Shown here in pieces: positions 20,761 through 30,186 of a DNA stretch of 64,000 nucleotides. The DNA is from Vibrio sp. CDRSL-10 TSBA (GTDB lineage: Bacteria; Pseudomonadota; Gammaproteobacteria; Enterobacterales; Vibrionaceae): contig CP155566.1 of assembly GCA_039696685.1 (NCBI GenBank), forward strand, positions 1,922,001-1,986,000. The letters run 5' to 3'. A program made the position numbers and the translations under genes. Below the pieces are notes generated by a model. The model was not told the DNA's origin and made no database searches. It saw nothing but the letters and a program-made list of their open reading frames with translations. Numbering within the stretch: the first letter of the stretch is position 1; each line of letters begins with the position of its first letter.

Positions 20761-21683
20761 GCGATCTCGCCATTGAAGCGCGCGGCGTCAGTAAGTCATT
20801 TGGCGATTTCACTGCTATTCAGGACATCAACCTCAATGTCCCCACCGGCAGCATCTACGGTTTTCTCGGCCCGAACGGATGTGGTAAGTCGACCACAATT
20901 CGGGTTCTGACCTGCCTGCTCACGCCGACTAAGGGCAGCGTTAATGTACTCGGCCTCGACATTCCGCGTCAGTCAGAAGCCCTGCGCCTCGATATCGGTT
21001 ATATGACACAAAAATTTTCTCTGTATGACGACTTGAGCGTGGAAGAGAACCTGCAGTTTATCGGTCAAATCTTTGGCATGAACCGCCAGGCATTACGCCA
21101 GCGAACCAATCAGCAACTCGCCACGTACGGCCTGGATCAACGACGTAAGCAGCGGGTCGGCAGTATGAGCGGCGGACAAAAACAGCGTCTGGCGTTAGCC
21201 AGCGCGACGATGCACCATCCGCAATTACTGTTTCTTGATGAACCGACCTCGGCGGTGGATCCGGAAAACCGGCGTGAATTCTGGGAGCAACTGTTCGACC
21301 TCTCAGCCCAGGGGACAACCATACTGGTCACCACCCACTATATGGACGAAGCGGAGCGCTGCCATCGCCTGGCCATTATGGATGCGGGCGAAATTCGTGC
21401 TGATGACGAACCGGAAAAACTGATGCAGCAAATGGGTGTGCACGTGGTCGAAGTAACCGCTCCGGATTTACGCCAGTTGAAAGAGACCGTCTTAAAACTG
21501 TCAGAGGTCCGCTCTGCCGCCCAGCTGGGCGTACGATTGCGGGTACTGATCTACCGTCATATTAACGATCCGGTGCAGTGGCTGCGCCGCACCCTGCCGC
21601 AACTGGCACAAGCCAACATCACGCTGGCGCGTCCCAGCCTGGAAGATGTGTTTGTCACTGTAACCGGGAAGAATCGCCAATGA
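20757..21683 (+). CDS. ABC exporter ATPase
   Basis: A 308-residue nucleotide-binding subunit. Walker A GPNGCGKST, Q-loop in YMTQKFSLYDDLS, signature MSGGQKQRLALA, Walker B LLFLDEPTSAVDP and the switch histidine TTHYMDEAERC are all present. The C-terminal extension resembles drug or lipid exporter ATPases such as YbhF, but only one ATPase domain is present. Coupled by ATGA overlaps to the adaptor before it and the permease after it. Confidence 0.93.
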   Translation: MSDLAIEARGVSKSFGDFTAIQDINLNVPTGSIYGFLGPNGCGKSTTIRVLTCLLTPTKGSVNVLGLDIPRQSEALRLDIGYMTQKFSLYDDLSVEENLQFIGQIFGMNRQALRQRTNQQLATYGLDQRRKQRVGSMSGGQKQRLALASATMHHPQLLFLDEPTSAVDPENRREFWEQLFDLSAQGTTILVTTHYMDEAERCHRLAIMDAGEIRADDEPEKLMQQMGVHVVEVTAPDLRQLKETVLKLSEVRSAAQLGVRLRVLIYRHINDPVQWLRRTLPQLAQANITLARPSLEDVFVTVTGKNRQ

Positions 21684-22777
21684 ACAGTCTGTTTCGGATT
21701 AAAGCAGTGATGATTAAAGAGTTTCGCCAGCTATCGCGTGACCGCATCACCTTTGGCATGGTAATCATGATCCCTCTGATCCAGCTGTTACTGTTCGGGT
21801 TTGCCATCAATACCGATGTACGCAGTATCCCGGTGGCAGTGGTCGATAACAGCCAGTCCGTCACCGGACGATGGCTGACAGAATCGGTTCGTGTCAGCCA
21901 GGTGGTCGAGATTAAACATGTCTACACTACCGCCCGGCAGGCTCAGCAGGCGATTGCCAGCGGCGAAGTACGAGCCGCGCTGATCATTCCGCCCGATCTG
22001 AACCGCCGTATTGAAGATGGACGTGAACTTGGCCAGTGGCTGATAGACGGATCTGACACCATGATTGCCAGTGCGATCTCCGGTTTGCAGACGATGCCGA
22101 CTGAAGAGATAGCGTTTCACCGCCACGCTGCACCCTCTGCCACATTTGCCATTACCCTGTTTTATAACCCCAGCAAACGGGCCGCAGTCAATATCGTCCC
22201 CGGCTTGCTTGGCGTAATACTGACCATGACCATGATTATGTTTACCAGCGCCGCGATTGTACGTGAGCGGGAACGAGGTAATCTGGAGCTGCTGATCACA
22301 ACCCCGGTGCATTCGATAGAGCTGATGATCGCCAAAATCATCCCGTATATTTTTGTCGGCCTGATTCAGGTGTTCATTATTCTTGGCCTTGGTCATGTGA
22401 TTTTTGCCGTGCCGATTAATGGCGCAGTCAGCCAGATCTTGTTCGGCACCCTGCTGTTCATCTCCGCCAGCCTGACCCTGGGGCTGATGATTTCAACCAT
22501 TGCTACCACGCAACTGCAGGCGATGCAGATGACGGTGTTTATTCTGCTGCCCTCCATCCTGCTGTCCGGATTTATGTTTCCTTATGAAGGCATGCCCGTT
22601 GCGGCGCAGTGGATTTCCGAAGCCCTGCCCGCGACCCATTTTATGCGTCTGATTCGAGGCATTGTGCTGCGCGGCGCAGATTTGGTTGATCTGTGGCGGG
22701 ACAGTTTATGGCTGGCCGCTTTCACTCTGCTCGGCCTTGTGATGGCTTCTTTACGCTTTAAGAAATCTCTCGATTAA
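21680..22777 (+). CDS. ABC-2 type exporter permease
   Basis: A 365-residue permease like YbhS/YhhJ. The chosen ATG at 21680 (MNSLFRIKAVMIKEFRQLSR) overlaps the ATPase stop by four bases. An N-terminal helix is followed by a periplasmic domain (VVDNSQSVTGRWL to about residue 170), then five helices including the family motif RERERGNLELLITTPV and FPYEGMPVAAQWI. One permease gene only, so a homodimer is likely. Reads through to LRFKKSLD with no break. Confidence 0.92.
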   Translation: MNSLFRIKAVMIKEFRQLSRDRITFGMVIMIPLIQLLLFGFAINTDVRSIPVAVVDNSQSVTGRWLTESVRVSQVVEIKHVYTTARQAQQAIASGEVRAALIIPPDLNRRIEDGRELGQWLIDGSDTMIASAISGLQTMPTEEIAFHRHAAPSATFAITLFYNPSKRAAVNIVPGLLGVILTMTMIMFTSAAIVRERERGNLELLITTPVHSIELMIAKIIPYIFVGLIQVFIILGLGHVIFAVPINGAVSQILFGTLLFISASLTLGLMISTIATTQLQAMQMTVFILLPSILLSGFMFPYEGMPVAAQWISEALPATHFMRLIRGIVLRGADLVDLWRDSLWLAAFTLLGLVMASLRFKKSLD

Positions 22778-23007
22778 GTTCATTGAGTTAAAATGACAAA
22801 TTAATCAGTAAACTCGGCAATACATTTTGTATGTTTGTGATTCAACATTCAGGCTTTACTAATATATAAAGCCTTTCTATACCGCGCCTGAGCGTATAAT
22901 TGATGGAGTAAATGCATTAGAAAATATAGGGCACCCTTGCGGTTGACTAAAAAGTAACCAGGTTCTAACTTTTTACATTAGTCGTCATCACAACGGAGGT
23001 CCCTAAA

Positions 23008-23229
23008 ATGAAACGTGCCAACCCAAGCTACCGTCTTCAGCTCATTAAAGAAGTCGCCTTACGAAAGCAATCCTCTACTCTCGATCCGATGGCGAACTAC
23101 ATACGAACGTTACTTTCTAAAAAATCCGACAGCAAATCCCAAAAAGAATCCACTCGAAGTTTCAGCGGCGCACACTTTGATGAGCATGCCGGTGGCTGGG
23201 TCAGTGATCGCTGGCAACTCAATAAATAA
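23008..23229 (+). CDS. Small conserved-looking hypothetical protein
   Basis: A 73-residue basic protein (MKRANPSYRLQLIKEVALRK) whose ATG is preceded by a very good ribosome site CGGAGGT at 22994-23000. The C-terminus reads GAHFDEHAGGWVSDRWQLNK. No membrane segment or recognised domain. It stands alone between the ABC exporter and an ERIC repeat; the function is not predicted. Confidence 0.55.
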   Translation: MKRANPSYRLQLIKEVALRKQSSTLDPMANYIRTLLSKKSDSKSQKESTRSFSGAHFDEHAGGWVSDRWQLNK

Positions 23230-23314
23230 TAAAAGCCCGACAGCAACGAACAGAATGTCACTTAGGCTAGTGTCAACATTAGCCTAAGTGTGGAATAACA
23301 ATAAATTAAGTATC

Positions 23315-23442
23315 TATACCCAAACAACTTGGAGTTGCAGGTAGGCGGCAAATGAGTGAATCCCCATGAGCATAGAGACACTATGTGATTGGGGTGAACG
23401 AATGCAGCCAACACCGCTGCAGCTTCAAGTAGGAAGGGGATA
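23315..23442. repeat. ERIC-type intergenic repeat
   Basis: About 128 bases with the conserved ERIC core: GTGAATCCCC, then ATGTGATTGGGGTGAACG, flanked by complementary ends (TATACCCAAACAACTTG at the left, AAGTAGGAAGGGGATA at the right). It folds as a long imperfect hairpin. ERIC (or IRU) elements are known non-autonomous repeats of Enterobacteria and Vibrionaceae. The rest of the 458-base gap from 23230 to 23687 shows nothing else. Confidence 0.85.
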
Positions 23443-23687
23443 AAAATAATAGCGTCCTAGCGAACCTCTTACTTAGCAGCCTTAAGCTTTAGCCAATAGC
23501 GGTAACGAACAGAAAAAAGCAGGCGCTTCAAACCATCGTGACCCTATCGCTAATCCGCATCCAGAGTCTTCCTGAACTCGTAATCAAACTCACTGCTTTG
23601 TCGACTTCGCGGCTTTATCGACCTCAATGTCTGGGCACCAAGGCAAGATAAAGGGCGGTATACTGTCTGCTTAGCGATCAACGCAGA

Positions 23688-23937
23688 TCAAAACAGCTCT
23701 TGCTGCGGGCTGTCTGGTTCATCATTATTTTGCGCGCCCGGTTTTCCGGCCGCCATTTGTCTGCGATAGCGCTGCTGGCACAGCTTAATCACATGCAGTT
23801 GTTCTGCGGCAGTCATCTCCAGCCAGCGAAAACGCTCTTCACGTTTGCGCATACAGCCTCGGCAGTAGCCTTTATCATCAAGACTGCATACCCCGACACA
23901 CGGGCTGGGAAACCTGGAAAAATTCTAGCTGCTCCAT
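23688..23937 (-). CDS. DUF1289 zinc-cysteine protein (one-base frame break)
   Basis: Small protein of 82 residues with the DUF1289 signature SPCVGVCSLDDKGYCRGCMR followed by KREERFRWLEM. From the ATG at 23937 the reading is MEQLEFFQV, and then a break at 23909-23913 (GAAAC on plus). Removing one base gives VPSPCVGVC, the conserved start of the domain; without this correction only a 19-residue fragment is readable. Four or more cysteines suggest metal binding. Role unknown, though the domain is widespread in proteobacteria. Confidence 0.85.
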
Positions 23938-24099
23938 AAGCGACGACAATACCCTCTAATCTGCGTGTAACACTCTGTAAAATAGAGATATTCGTTCTAT
24001 TTTTTGATCGTATTGCATATTAAACTATAACCTTTTACTGACAAAAACAGTGTTTTATTGTCTATACTGTCCGCGTTTTCCACATTTGGAGTGAATATT

Positions 24100-24543
24100 A
24101 TGAAGCTTAGTTCAAAATCATTACTTGCAGCAATCACACTGCCCGTCCTGCTCGCAGCGTGTGCAAGCAATGGTGATGATGCGCAAATTAGCCAACAGGA
24201 TTTGCAACATCATAACTGGCAACTGACCCAAATTGATGGCCAGGCGGTCAAACAAGGTGACCGTCATCAAGTACCGCGCCTGGAAATCGGCGAAAAAATG
24301 ATGGCCAGCGGCAACGCGGGCTGTAACAACTTTTTCGGTAAAGCTGAGCTGAAAGACAACCGTCTGCGCATTGAAAAAATGGGTATGACGATGAAGATGT
24401 GTATCGGCGATATCATGGATACCGAACAGGCGGTTTCCCAGTCTCTGCAAGAGTGGAACGACATCACACTGACCAAAGAGACAATGACGCTGAAAAATGA
24501 CGTCCACACTCTGACCTTTACCCTGCAAGACTGGAAGCAGTAA
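24100..24543 (+). CDS. HslJ/META-domain lipoprotein
   Basis: A 147-residue outer- or inner-membrane lipoprotein. The signal MKLSSKSLLAAITLPVLLAA ends in a lipobox with the cysteine in LLAACASN. The META domain follows: HHNWQLTQIDGQAV, a GNAGCNNFFGKAEL motif and KMCIGDIMDTEQAVSQSL. HslJ relatives are linked to heat or novobiocin stress, but no function is certain. GGAG-type ribosome site at about 24089; terminator downstream. Confidence 0.87.
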   Translation: MKLSSKSLLAAITLPVLLAACASNGDDAQISQQDLQHHNWQLTQIDGQAVKQGDRHQVPRLEIGEKMMASGNAGCNNFFGKAELKDNRLRIEKMGMTMKMCIGDIMDTEQAVSQSLQEWNDITLTKETMTLKNDVHTLTFTLQDWKQ

Positions 24544-24559
24544 TCTTCCTGTTTTATTT

Positions 24560-24582
24560 GGCAGCCGTTGGCTGCCTTTTTA
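24560..24582 (+). terminator. Rho-independent terminator of the HslJ-like gene
   Basis: Stem GGCAGCC, GTT loop, GGCTGCC, then TTTTTAT, 17 bases after the stop codon. Confidence 0.9.
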
Positions 24583-24602
24583 TATCCTTGTTTATTCCCT
24601 TT

Positions 24603-24648
24603 CTTATACCCTTGCTACTTGAAACTGCAGCAGTGTTGACAGCAACTT
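24603..24648. repeat. Degenerate ERIC end fragment
   Basis: TTATACCCTTGCTACTTGAA and the following CTGCAGCAGTGTTGACAGCA match the reverse complement of the right end of the ERIC copy at 23315-23442, and then similarity ends. It looks like a truncated or decayed copy. The remaining 24649-24895 shows no gene. Confidence 0.65.
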
Positions 24649-24895
24649 CACCATATTTGGATATCGTGTCATCGCCCAATCATTCCCTTATGTCCTGTTG
24701 ACGGTCCTGATATCGTGAGCAGTGACGCGAACTATTTCCTTACTAATCAGATCTTTTGCTATTTTTCATTCATAATGAATGAAACTATCCAACCACCCGG
24801 TCTGTCTCTGTGTACCCGATGGCACCGGCCCGGTTGATAACGATGACACGAGGTCATTTTGGGCTCGCGTCACTTTCGCATAGCAAAGGACTTCC

Positions 24896-26050
24896 ATGAA
24901 AAAACTGCTTACCTTCGTCTGCGCTTGTCTGGTCTCACTCCCCGGCTGGAGCCAATCCTGGCAGGAGATTACCGAACAAGCTCGTGGTCAAACTGTCTAT
25001 TTCCATGCCTGGGGAGGCAGCCAGGAGATCAACAATTATATCCGCTGGGCCGGGGAACAATTACAGGCACAATACGGAGTTGAGCTGAAACAGGTCAAAG
25101 TGAGCGACATTGCTGAAACCGCGACCCGCCTGCTGGCAGAAAAAGCCGCCGGCAAGAATCAGGACGGCAGCGTGGATATGGTCTGGATCAATGGTGAGAA
25201 CTTTAAGTCAATGAAAAGCAATGGTCTTCTATATGGGCCGCTTGCTGATACCCTGCCAAACTGGCAGTACGTCAATCAGGCACTGCCGGTAGAGACCGAC
25301 TTTTCAGAGCCGACCAACGGCTTAGAGGCACCCTGGGGTGTCGGCCAACTGGTGTTTATTCACGATGTCAAAACCCTGAATAACCCACCGCAGTCTTTTA
25401 AAGAATTGCTTAGTTATGCCAAAGCATTTCCCAACCGTATTACCTACCCGCGTCCGCCTGAGTTTCACGGGACCAGCTTTCTCAAAGCAGCCTTGATTGA
25501 ACTGACCGATAACGATCAGGCGCTAAGCCAACCCGTTGATGAGCAGACTTTTCAGACCGTAACCGCACCGCTGTGGCACTATCTGGATCAGTTACATCCT
25601 CTGGCGTGGCGTGCGGGCAAACAGTTTCCCAATGGCTCGGCACAAATGATGCAGCTATTGGACGACGGACAGATTGACCTTGCGATCACTTTCAACCCGA
25701 ACGCCGTTTACTCAGCTCAGGTGTCCGGTAAACTGGCGCCGACCACCCGCAGCTACGCGATGGAAGCCGGTGCGTTAACCAACATTCATTTCCTCGCCAT
25801 TCCATGGAATGCCAAAGCCAAACCCGGTGCTCTGGTGGCAATCAACTTCTTGCTCAGCCCGCAGGCTCAGTCGCTCAAAGGTGATATCAATACCTGGGGC
25901 GACCCGTCGGTGCTGCAAGCGTCGGCATTAAGCGGCAGCGCCGCCAAAACACAGTTGTTCAAAGCCATTGCTGAGCCTCATCCTAGCTGGCAGACCGCGC
26001 TGGAAGCAGAGTGGCAAGAAACGCTACGGCAGCCGTCAGTAAGCCGTTAG
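24896..26050 (+). CDS. ynjB: ABC transporter substrate-binding protein YnjB
   Basis: A 384-residue periplasmic binding protein with signal MKKLLTFVCACLVSLPGWSQ. Motifs YFHAWGGSQEINNYIRW, GSVDMVWINGENFKSM and TYPRPPEFHGTSFLKAAL are typical of YnjB. It opens an operon with YnjC permease, YnjD ATPase and YnjF, as in E. coli. The substrate of YnjBCD is not established; similarity to thiamine and iron binding proteins is only distant. Confidence 0.9.
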   Translation: MKKLLTFVCACLVSLPGWSQSWQEITEQARGQTVYFHAWGGSQEINNYIRWAGEQLQAQYGVELKQVKVSDIAETATRLLAEKAAGKNQDGSVDMVWINGENFKSMKSNGLLYGPLADTLPNWQYVNQALPVETDFSEPTNGLEAPWGVGQLVFIHDVKTLNNPPQSFKELLSYAKAFPNRITYPRPPEFHGTSFLKAALIELTDNDQALSQPVDEQTFQTVTAPLWHYLDQLHPLAWRAGKQFPNGSAQMMQLLDDGQIDLAITFNPNAVYSAQVSGKLAPTTRSYAMEAGALTNIHFLAIPWNAKAKPGALVAINFLLSPQAQSLKGDINTWGDPSVLQASALSGSAAKTQLFKAIAEPHPSWQTALEAEWQETLRQPSVSR

Positions 26051-26063
26051 TGTTAGCGTCGTA

Positions 26064-27746
26064 ATGCGAGCTGCTTATTATCTGTTGCTGACCCTGTGTC
26101 TGCTGCCTCTGGTTCCGGGGGCAGCGGGTATGTTGCTGTCTGCTTTCAGCTACATACCGGTACTCGGGGCAGACCACTTCTCGCTCGCGGCCTTTAGCGC
26201 AGTGTGGCAATGGCACGGCATTGGCTACTCACTGCTGCTCTCCGTTAGCTCTGCGCTGCTCAGCAGCTATCTGGCGCTGCTGCTCTGTTTTGCGATTGTG
26301 CAAACCTTGTGGCACAGCCGGTTCTGGCATAGGGTTGAAAATCTGCTGGCAGGTTTACTGGCTTTTCCCCACGTTGCTTTTGCGATCGGTTTCGCTTTCC
26401 TGTTTGCGCCGAGCGGCATGCTGGCACGCATAATTACATCCCTACTGGCCGATGAAGGCGCTCACCCCATCGGTGTCTGGCTGGTTCAGGACAGTTATGC
26501 GCTTGGGCTTAGCGTCGCGCTGGCCTTAAAAGAAACCCCTTTCCTTTTGATGATGAGTATACCCGTCCTGCAGCAACTGAATGTTCGTAACCAGCTCAAA
26601 GTCGGTGCCGCACTCGGGTATGCGCCGCACCAGACCTGGAGTAAGGTGCTGTTCCCGCAGTGGCTGAGAGCCATGCGCTTTGCTCTGTTTGCCGTGATCG
26701 CCTATTCGGTTTCTGTGGTCGATGTCAGCCTGATCCTTGGCCCCAACACACCGCCGACTTTTGCCGTCTTGGTCTGGCAATGGTTTAACGATCCTGACCT
26801 TAAGCAATTGCCGCGCGCGGCAGCGGGCGCTGTCGTGCTGCTTATGACTGCCGGTATGATGTTGTTTGCGGTCGTCATGATTGAAAAAATCGTGCTGCAG
26901 GCATACCGCCGCTGGCAATGGTCAGGGCGCAGCGGATTCGCTCTGCCGGGGCGTTTGTGTCTGTGGCTGGTTGCTGGTATCGCCATCGCACTGGTGCCTG
27001 TGATGCTGGTGTGGAGTGTTGCCCAGCGCTGGCGCTTTCCGGATCTGTGGCCAAGTCAGTTCAGTCTGCGTTTCTGGCTCAGTGAATGGCCGACGATGCT
27101 GCCGACCCTGTGGCAGAGCATCTGGATTGCTCTGCTCAGCGGCAGCCTGGCTCTGCTCGCGGCCATAGTGGCGCACGAGTACCGCATCGGTCACAAACGG
27201 ACATTACCGCTGTGGCTGATGGTGCTGCCGATGCTGGTGCCGCAAATTTCCCTGCTACTGGGGATTCAGGTCACCACCTTATGGGTTGCCGCAGAGCGCT
27301 ATTACTTGTGGGTGGTCTGGTCGCACTGGCTGTTTGCCATGCCGCTGGTTTATCTGGCGCTGGATGGGCCCTGGCGCAGCTACAATGCCGGCTATACCCG
27401 CGTCGGGCTGAGTCTCGGTAAAAGTCCGTGGCAGCTGTTCTGGCGGATCAAAGCACCTTTGTTACTGCCGGCGATTTTGTATGCCTGGGCGGTCGGGATC
27501 AGCGTCAGCCTGGCGCAATATCTGCCGACGTTGATGCTGGGAGGCGGCCGTATCGCCACCATTACCACCGAAGCGGTCGCCCTGTCGAGCGGCTTTGACC
27601 GTCGGGTGATGGCAATTTATGCGCTTTGGCAGGCACTGCTGCCTTTTATATTCTTTACTCTGGCGGTACTTTTAAGCCGCATGCAGACGCGCCGACGACG
27701 CACTTTTTCTGCGCCGCAGATTGCAACCACAAGTGAAAAACCATGA
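26064..27746 (+). CDS. ynjC: ABC transporter fused permease YnjC
   Basis: A 560-residue inner-membrane protein with two binding-protein-dependent permease modules in one chain and about twelve helices. The first EAA-type loop reads AALGYAPHQTWSKVLFP, the second GLSLGKSPWQLFWRIKAP. It starts 13 bases after ynjB and overlaps ynjD by four bases (ATGA). Matches the YnjC organisation. Confidence 0.9.
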   Translation: MRAAYYLLLTLCLLPLVPGAAGMLLSAFSYIPVLGADHFSLAAFSAVWQWHGIGYSLLLSVSSALLSSYLALLLCFAIVQTLWHSRFWHRVENLLAGLLAFPHVAFAIGFAFLFAPSGMLARIITSLLADEGAHPIGVWLVQDSYALGLSVALALKETPFLLMMSIPVLQQLNVRNQLKVGAALGYAPHQTWSKVLFPQWLRAMRFALFAVIAYSVSVVDVSLILGPNTPPTFAVLVWQWFNDPDLKQLPRAAAGAVVLLMTAGMMLFAVVMIEKIVLQAYRRWQWSGRSGFALPGRLCLWLVAGIAIALVPVMLVWSVAQRWRFPDLWPSQFSLRFWLSEWPTMLPTLWQSIWIALLSGSLALLAAIVAHEYRIGHKRTLPLWLMVLPMLVPQISLLLGIQVTTLWVAAERYYLWVVWSHWLFAMPLVYLALDGPWRSYNAGYTRVGLSLGKSPWQLFWRIKAPLLLPAILYAWAVGISVSLAQYLPTLMLGGGRIATITTEAVALSSGFDRRVMAIYALWQALLPFIFFTLAVLLSRMQTRRRRTFSAPQIATTSEKP

Positions 27747-28390
27747 CCTTCTCAATTCAAAAACTCACGCTCAATGGTCCGGACGGTTCTCCTCTGCTGC
27801 GCGACTTCAGCCTGACCATTCAACCCGGTGAAGTGGTCTCTTTAATGGGGCCAAGCGGCTGTGGCAAGTCGACGTTGCTGAGTGTGATTGCCGGCCATCT
27901 GAGTGACGATTTCCGCTATCAGGGCAGACTGCAGCTGAATAAGGTGATGCTCAATGCTCTGCCGGCCCACCAGCGACAGGTCGGTATGCTGTTTCAGGAC
28001 GATTTACTGTTTCCCCATCTCAATATCTGGCAGAATCTGGCATTTGCTTTACCCGATGCCATCAAAGGCAAACAGCGCAGGCAACAGGCGCTGCAGGCCC
28101 TGGAAGATATTCAGCTCAGCGCCATTGCTGATGCCTTTCCGGAGCAGATTTCCGGAGGGCAACGCGCACGCGTCAGCCTGACCCGCATGCTGCTCGCCAA
28201 GCCTGCCATCGCTTTGCTGGATGAACCGTTTAATAAACTCGATAAAGCCCTGCGCGGTCAGTTTCGCGACTGGGTGTTTACCCGCTTACAACAGGCAGCC
28301 ATCCCGACCCTGATGGTGACACACGACGAGGAAGATGCGCCGCAGGACGGCCGCATTATCCAATGGCCTACGGAGAATTCTCATGCTTGA
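27743..28390 (+). CDS. ynjD: ABC transporter ATPase YnjD
   Basis: A 215-residue ATPase with Walker A GPSGCGKST, Q-loop LFQDDLLFPHLN, signature ISGGQRARVSLTRM, Walker B AIALLDEPFNKLD and the switch VTHDEEDAP. Translationally coupled to ynjC, and overlapping ynjF by eight bases. Confidence 0.92.
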   Translation: MTFSIQKLTLNGPDGSPLLRDFSLTIQPGEVVSLMGPSGCGKSTLLSVIAGHLSDDFRYQGRLQLNKVMLNALPAHQRQVGMLFQDDLLFPHLNIWQNLAFALPDAIKGKQRRQQALQALEDIQLSAIADAFPEQISGGQRARVSLTRMLLAKPAIALLDEPFNKLDKALRGQFRDWVFTRLQQAAIPTLMVTHDEEDAPQDGRIIQWPTENSHA

Positions 28391-29003
28391 CCGCCACCTA
28401 ATCCCTTTGATCCGCTGGCCACTAAACCAGTCCGCCAGCCTGCTGGATAAAATCAGCATTACCGCCAATCAGGTCACCTTGTTCGGCTTTCTGCTTGGCT
28501 GCCTGGCATTTCCGGCTCTGGTACTGGAACAATATCTGCTTGCTTTGCTGCTGATTATACTCAACCGTGTGTGTGACGGACTCGATGGCGCTCTGGCCAG
28601 AATGCAGGGGCTGACCGACGCAGGTGGCTTTCTCGATATCAGTCTCGATTTCCTGTTCTACTCACTGATCCCGTTTGGCTTCGTCGTCGCCAATCCGGAA
28701 CACAACGCCATCGCCGGCGCTTTTTTGATCTTTTCTTTTATCGGTACCGGTTGCAGCTTTCTCGCTTTTGCGGTCATGGCCGGTAAACGCGGCATTCAGA
28801 ATCCGGTCTACCAGCATAAATCGTTGTACTACATGAGTGGCCTGACTGAAGGCACGGAAACCATCGCCACATTAGTGCTGTTCTGCCTGTTTCCGGCTCA
28901 CTTTGCGCTCATCGCCTACCTGTTTGGCGCTGCCTGCTGGTTTACCACCGCGACGCGTATTTACTCCGGTTACCACACCTTGCGAGCTGCAGAGCAGGAA
29001 TAA
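28383..29003 (+). CDS. ynjF: CDP-alcohol phosphatidyltransferase family protein YnjF
   Basis: A 206-residue membrane enzyme with the CDP-alcohol phosphotransferase motif D-G-x2-A-R-x8-G-x3-D-x3-D, seen as CDGLDGALARMQGLTDAGGF followed by LDISLD. The ATG at 28383 overlaps the ynjD end. Several hydrophobic helices surround the motif. The alcohol acceptor is unknown; E. coli ynjF sits in the same operon. Confidence 0.9.
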   Translation: MLDRHLIPLIRWPLNQSASLLDKISITANQVTLFGFLLGCLAFPALVLEQYLLALLLIILNRVCDGLDGALARMQGLTDAGGFLDISLDFLFYSLIPFGFVVANPEHNAIAGAFLIFSFIGTGCSFLAFAVMAGKRGIQNPVYQHKSLYYMSGLTEGTETIATLVLFCLFPAHFALIAYLFGAACWFTTATRIYSGYHTLRAAEQE

Positions 29004-29070
29004 CGTTTAATGGTTTATGGTTCCTGCGCGGTAATGCGCAGCAACCCATATTCGGTGATCACAATCTTCG

Positions 29071-29298
29071 TTAAACACTTGCTACTTCCAGCCCTGTAAC
29101 CATTTGGCCTGGTTCTTCAGTTTCCTGCCAGTCGATCGGGTATTCATTCTTCGACATAACCGCTTCTATCTTGCATAACGTCACTGCGCCCTCTTCATCA
29201 AACTCCATTTCTGAGATCAGAAAATGTTTCTCGCGATTGACAGGTTTGACGGCAGTCCATTTGCTATTCAGCAATTTGGCGGGATTGATGCGGTTCAT
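29071..29298 (-). CDS. TIGR02450-type small protein
   Basis: A 75-residue protein whose MNRINPAKLLNSKWTAVKPV and REKHFLISEMEFDEEG match the small conserved TIGR02450 family, common in Vibrio. The C-terminal half includes the IDWQETEEP segment typical of the family. A GGAGCC sequence precedes the ATG. Function unknown. Confidence 0.8.
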   Translation of the reverse strand: MNRINPAKLLNSKWTAVKPVNREKHFLISEMEFDEEGAVTLCKIEAVMSKNEYPIDWQETEEPGQMVTGLEVASV

Positions 29299-29570
29299 TT
29301 TGGCTCCGTAGTAAAAAAGGAAATATTCGTAATGTGATGGTTTTACGAAGATTTTGTCGGTTCAGTTCAACCTGAATGCATTTGGCTGTCCTGAATTGTT
29401 ACCTGCTCGTTGGCGTTTCTCGTTGACGCTGCAACATGCTCTGGGTCGGAAATGACTTTGGCGTTTATTATGCCGGCGCCAATGCGCATCGCAGGAACTT
29501 CTTTATCAATTGCAATAAGCCCGTATAATCGCGGCCAAATTACACCCCATCCATCATCAGTGAGTTGCAA

Positions 29571-29903
29571 ATGTCCAAACTATTTTTCAAAGGTCGAATC
29601 GATGCTCGGCAAAATCACGTCATTTCAGGCTACAACGTGAAACGTGACGTAAAAGCAGGCACTGAAGAAGCTCCGCTCAATCTTGTCGTCCCAACCGAGG
29701 CCCGTAAAGCAGAAATTGAAGCACTACTTTCTGAGCACTCAATCGTGGCTCATATTGTCGTCGACGCAAACCAAGCAGAGAACACCGTCGAGCTTGATAC
29801 GCTGTTAAACAAGCCGAAAACAATTACCTACGACAAAACACCAAACCGTAATGAACCATGTATTTGCGGAATTGGCAAAAAGTACAAAAAATGCTGTGCT
29901 TAA
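29571..29903 (+). CDS. SWIM/SEC-C metal-binding motif protein, PBPRA1643-like
   Basis: A 110-residue protein with N-terminal MSKLFFKGRIDARQNHVISG and a C-terminal SEC-C zinc motif NEPCICGIGKKYKKCC. The ATG at 29571 is preferred to an in-frame TTG at 29565 because it matches the family N-terminus. Zinc binding is expected from the CxC...CC arrangement; its partner is unknown. A terminator follows. Confidence 0.85.
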   Translation: MSKLFFKGRIDARQNHVISGYNVKRDVKAGTEEAPLNLVVPTEARKAEIEALLSEHSIVAHIVVDANQAENTVELDTLLNKPKTITYDKTPNRNEPCICGIGKKYKKCCA

Positions 29904-29920
29904 GCACCCGATAATTACAG

Positions 29921-29947
29921 AAAAGCCGTCGTCATGACGGTTTTTCT
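29921..29947 (+). terminator. Rho-independent terminator
   Basis: GCCGTC, GTCAT loop, GACGGT with TTTTTCT, 18 bases beyond the stop of the SEC-C gene. The stretch from here to 30186 shows no further gene. Confidence 0.8.
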
Positions 29948-30186
29948 GTCAATGGGGCCACACAAATTCCATAGTAAATAGCTCACTGAGGTAAAGCGAA
30001 ATGAGCCAACGAGGATTGAACTGACTGTCACCTAATTTGGAATGTCGTTAAGCACGATATGAATGCTCGGAAAGTGTGGTTTAAACTGAGCAATATAACT
30101 TGGGGTAAGGCATAAGAAGATATTCCAAAACCTATTTTTGGAAAGCGTGTCGCTCCCTCAGCGACCCGATGAGTTAAAGCCTGAAA

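Noticed and set aside
23315..23442. ERIC region as a CRISPR or integron attC site
   Set aside because: No repeated spacer arrangement, no attC core sites, and the sequence matches ERIC well.
29948..30186. Superintegron cassette boundary near the GNAT gene
   Set aside because: No Vibrio repeat or GTTRRRY core site was visible; the AT-rich GNAT gene alone is not evidence.
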